Source: Candidatus Woesearchaeota archaeon (GTDB lineage: Archaea > Nanobdellota > Nanobdellia > SCGC-AAA011-G17 > VGLX01). Taken from it: DNA of 6,878 bases. A program made the position numbers and the translations under genes. Positions 5,368-6,878 of this stretch are shown piece by piece (position 1 is the stretch's first letter; each line of letters begins with the position of its first letter). The stretch is from NCBI GenBank assembly GCA_016866645.1, contig VGLX01000066.1, forward strand, positions 1 to 6,878, written 5' to 3'. The notes under the pieces are model-generated. The model had not been told where the DNA came from, did not search any database, and saw only the letters and a program-made list of their open reading frames with translations.

Positions 5368-6878
5368 TTAAGTATAGTAGTATTTCCCTTCACTTTTTTG
5401 TGTTCTGTCTTTCACGCTGCCTTCTTTGTTAATCCGTGGCCTGCCAGTCTGTTCCTCTCGCCTTATTGTTATTGATAATTCTTTTAACAGTTTGTTCATC
5501 CCTTCTTCCATGCTTAACGGTTTGTGAGCGAATCCTTTGACAGAAGGCTCTCCCTCGAAGACTAGCAGCCTGTGGGATAAGTAGTCCATGAACAACAAAT
5601 CGTGGTCCACTACTAGCGCGGATGTCCCTTTGTTTTCCATGACATCATTGATGACTTTCGATACTATCAGCCTTTGCTCCACATCCAGGTATGCTGACGG
5701 CTCGTCTAATAATGCTAAGTCGTAATCCTGCGAGAGGCATAAGGCTATCGCTACCCTTTGCAATTCTCCGCCGGAAAGTTCGTTTATCTTTTTTGTGAAT
5801 AACGGTTCTATTTCTAATGGTCTTATTATCAGTGCTTTGTAGTCTTGTATCGCTGCTTGCAGCACGCTCATGACTAGCTCTTCAGAATCAGTTGATATGT
5901 ACTGTGGTTTGTAAGCTATTTTGAGCTTTAGGTCTACTGTTCCTCGGTCTGGTTGGAGTGTTCCTGCTAAGATTTTTACGAATGTTGTCTTTCCTATCGC
6001 GTTCCTTCCTAGTATGCCCAGCACTTCGTTCCTTTTGACGTCTCCTTCGTCAGCTTTTAGGCTGAAAGTGTCCAGCTTTTTGCTGAGCGCAGGCCAATTA
6101 GTGAGTGCTGCGAAATGTTTCTTAGAGTCCGGTGATTTCACAGTGAACTTTATCGTCTTGTCCCTGAATCTCACGTTCTCAGATTTTAAGTATCCGTCGA
6201 GGTAAGTGTTTACTCCGACTTTTGAGGCCATAGGATGTGACACTACCCCATAGCAAGCGGCTTGGCCGTACATTAAGTGGATTATGTCTGTCATGTAGTC
6301 AAGGATTATCAAATCGTGCTCTACCACCATGACTGCTGTTTCTTCATTAGCCATGCTTCTGATGAACTTGGCTATTCTTAGCCTTTGGCTTATATCCAAA
6401 TAGGAAGATGGTTCGTCGAAATAGTAGACATTAGCGTTCCTTAAGGATGTAGCAGCTATCGCGACAGCTTGCAGCTCTCCTCCAGATAAGGTTTTTATGT
6501 CATGGTGTAATATCTTGGTTATTCCTAATTCTTCTGCAGTTTTGTCCAGGCTGTTTTTTTCGTCTACTTTTTTTAGTAGTTGTATTACTTTTCCGCTGTA
6601 CTGCTTGGGTATGTCGTCTACTTTTTGTGGCTTATATGAGATTTTTATCTTATTCTCTTTGAGCTTTTGGAAATAGCTTTGCGCTTCTGTCCCCCGGAAC
6701 TTTTTTATCAGCTCGTCATAGCCCGCCTCTTGTTTTGTTCCTAGGTTTGGCTTTAGTATTCCTGCCAGGATTTTTACTGCTGTTGATTTTCCGATGCCAT
6801 TCCTTCCCATGACTCCTACTACTTCCCCAAATTTAGGGATCGGCAGCCTGTATAATGCAAAGCCGTTTTCTCCGAAGC
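5368..6878 (-). CDS. abce1: ABCE1/RLI ribosome-recycling ATPase (N-terminus beyond right edge)
   Basis: 502 residues are visible; the frame stays open to the right edge with FGENGFALYRLPIPKFGEVV, the normal sequence before the first Walker A. The missing N-terminal part (roughly 80 residues in the family) should carry the two [4Fe-4S] clusters. ABCE1 splits ribosomes after termination using two nucleotide-binding domains. Domain 1 (numbering from the first visible codon): Walker A GRNGIGKS (24-31), signature LSGGELQ (130-136), Walker B YYFDEPSS, H-loop His187. Domain 2: Walker A GRNAIGKT (290-297), signature LSGGELQ (367-373), Walker B LALLDEPSAYLD, H-loop His425. Hinge and C-terminus are typical: NTYLDGYL, GMNKLL, ITIRREEQTGRPRINKEGS, ending GKYYYT. 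All catalytic elements are present, so it looks functional. It is followed after 82 bases by the surface operon on the same strand, which has its own promoter. Confidence 0.97.
   Translation of the reverse strand, partial: FGENGFALYRLPIPKFGEVVGVMGRNGIGKSTAVKILAGILKPNLGTKQEAGYDELIKKFRGTEAQSYFQKLKENKIKISYKPQKVDDIPKQYSGKVIQLLKKVDEKNSLDKTAEELGITKILHHDIKTLSGGELQAVAIAATSLRNANVYYFDEPSSYLDISQRLRIAKFIRSMANEETAVMVVEHDLIILDYMTDIIHLMYGQAACYGVVSHPMASKVGVNTYLDGYLKSENVRFRDKTIKFTVKSPDSKKHFAALTNWPALSKKLDTFSLKADEGDVKRNEVLGILGRNAIGKTTFVKILAGTLQPDRGTVDLKLKIAYKPQYISTDSEELVMSVLQAAIQDYKALIIRPLEIEPLFTKKINELSGGELQRVAIALCLSQDYDLALLDEPSAYLDVEQRLIVSKVINDVMENKGTSALVVDHDLLFMDYLSHRLLVFEGEPSVKGFAHKPLSMEEGMNKLLKELSITIRREEQTGRPRINKEGSVKDRTQKSEGKYYYT

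Noticed and set aside
5921..6205. Plus-strand open frame of 94 codons
   Set aside because: Antisense to the well-conserved second nucleotide-binding domain of ABCE1.

Overview
The window looks archaeal, most likely from a small-genome DPANN-type lineage (Woesearchaeota/Pacearchaeota-like). That placement is inferred, not proven. The evidence is an ABCE1/RLI ribosome-recycling ATPase (found only in archaea and eukaryotes), a class III (type IV pilin-like) N-terminus of the archaeal KRGISPLIA type, TTTAAATA TATA boxes close to start codons, and Shine-Dalgarno sequences only in front of operon-internal genes. The DNA is moderately AT-rich and almost entirely coding. The only gaps are about 76 bases (334-409) and 82 bases (5286-5367).

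Layout, left to right. (1) 1-333, minus: the N-terminal part of an archaeal pilin-like protein that runs off the left edge. (2) 334-409: a divergent promoter region. (3) 410-991, plus: a short exosortase/archaeosortase-family membrane protease-transpeptidase with Cys79, Arg121 and His141. (4) 915-5285, minus: four genes, each joined to the next by a 4-base ATGA start/stop overlap. In transcription order they are a 697-residue secreted or anchored protein with 82 cysteines, two tandem paralogous single-span proteins (223 and 343 residues) with an extracellular domain and a membrane-proximal coiled coil, and a 194-residue Cys-rich protein with a calcium-binding TSP3-type motif and a C-terminal membrane helix followed by Arg-Arg. 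(5) 5286-5367: the operon promoter with a perfect 10-bp inverted repeat. (6) 5368-6878, minus: most of ABCE1, cut off at its N-terminus by the right edge.

How the parts may work together (inference): the four-gene operon encodes a set of envelope proteins. The last one ends in a tripartite-looking sorting tail and converges on, and overlaps, an archaeosortase-like gene that could process it. The pilin-like gene diverges from the archaeosortase-like gene, so the region from 1 to 5285 reads as a cell-surface module next to a housekeeping gene. The most unusual points are the overlap in which the sorting tail of one gene is antisense to the basic tail of its presumed processing enzyme, and the fully translationally coupled Cys-rich/coiled-coil operon, whose function I do not recognise.
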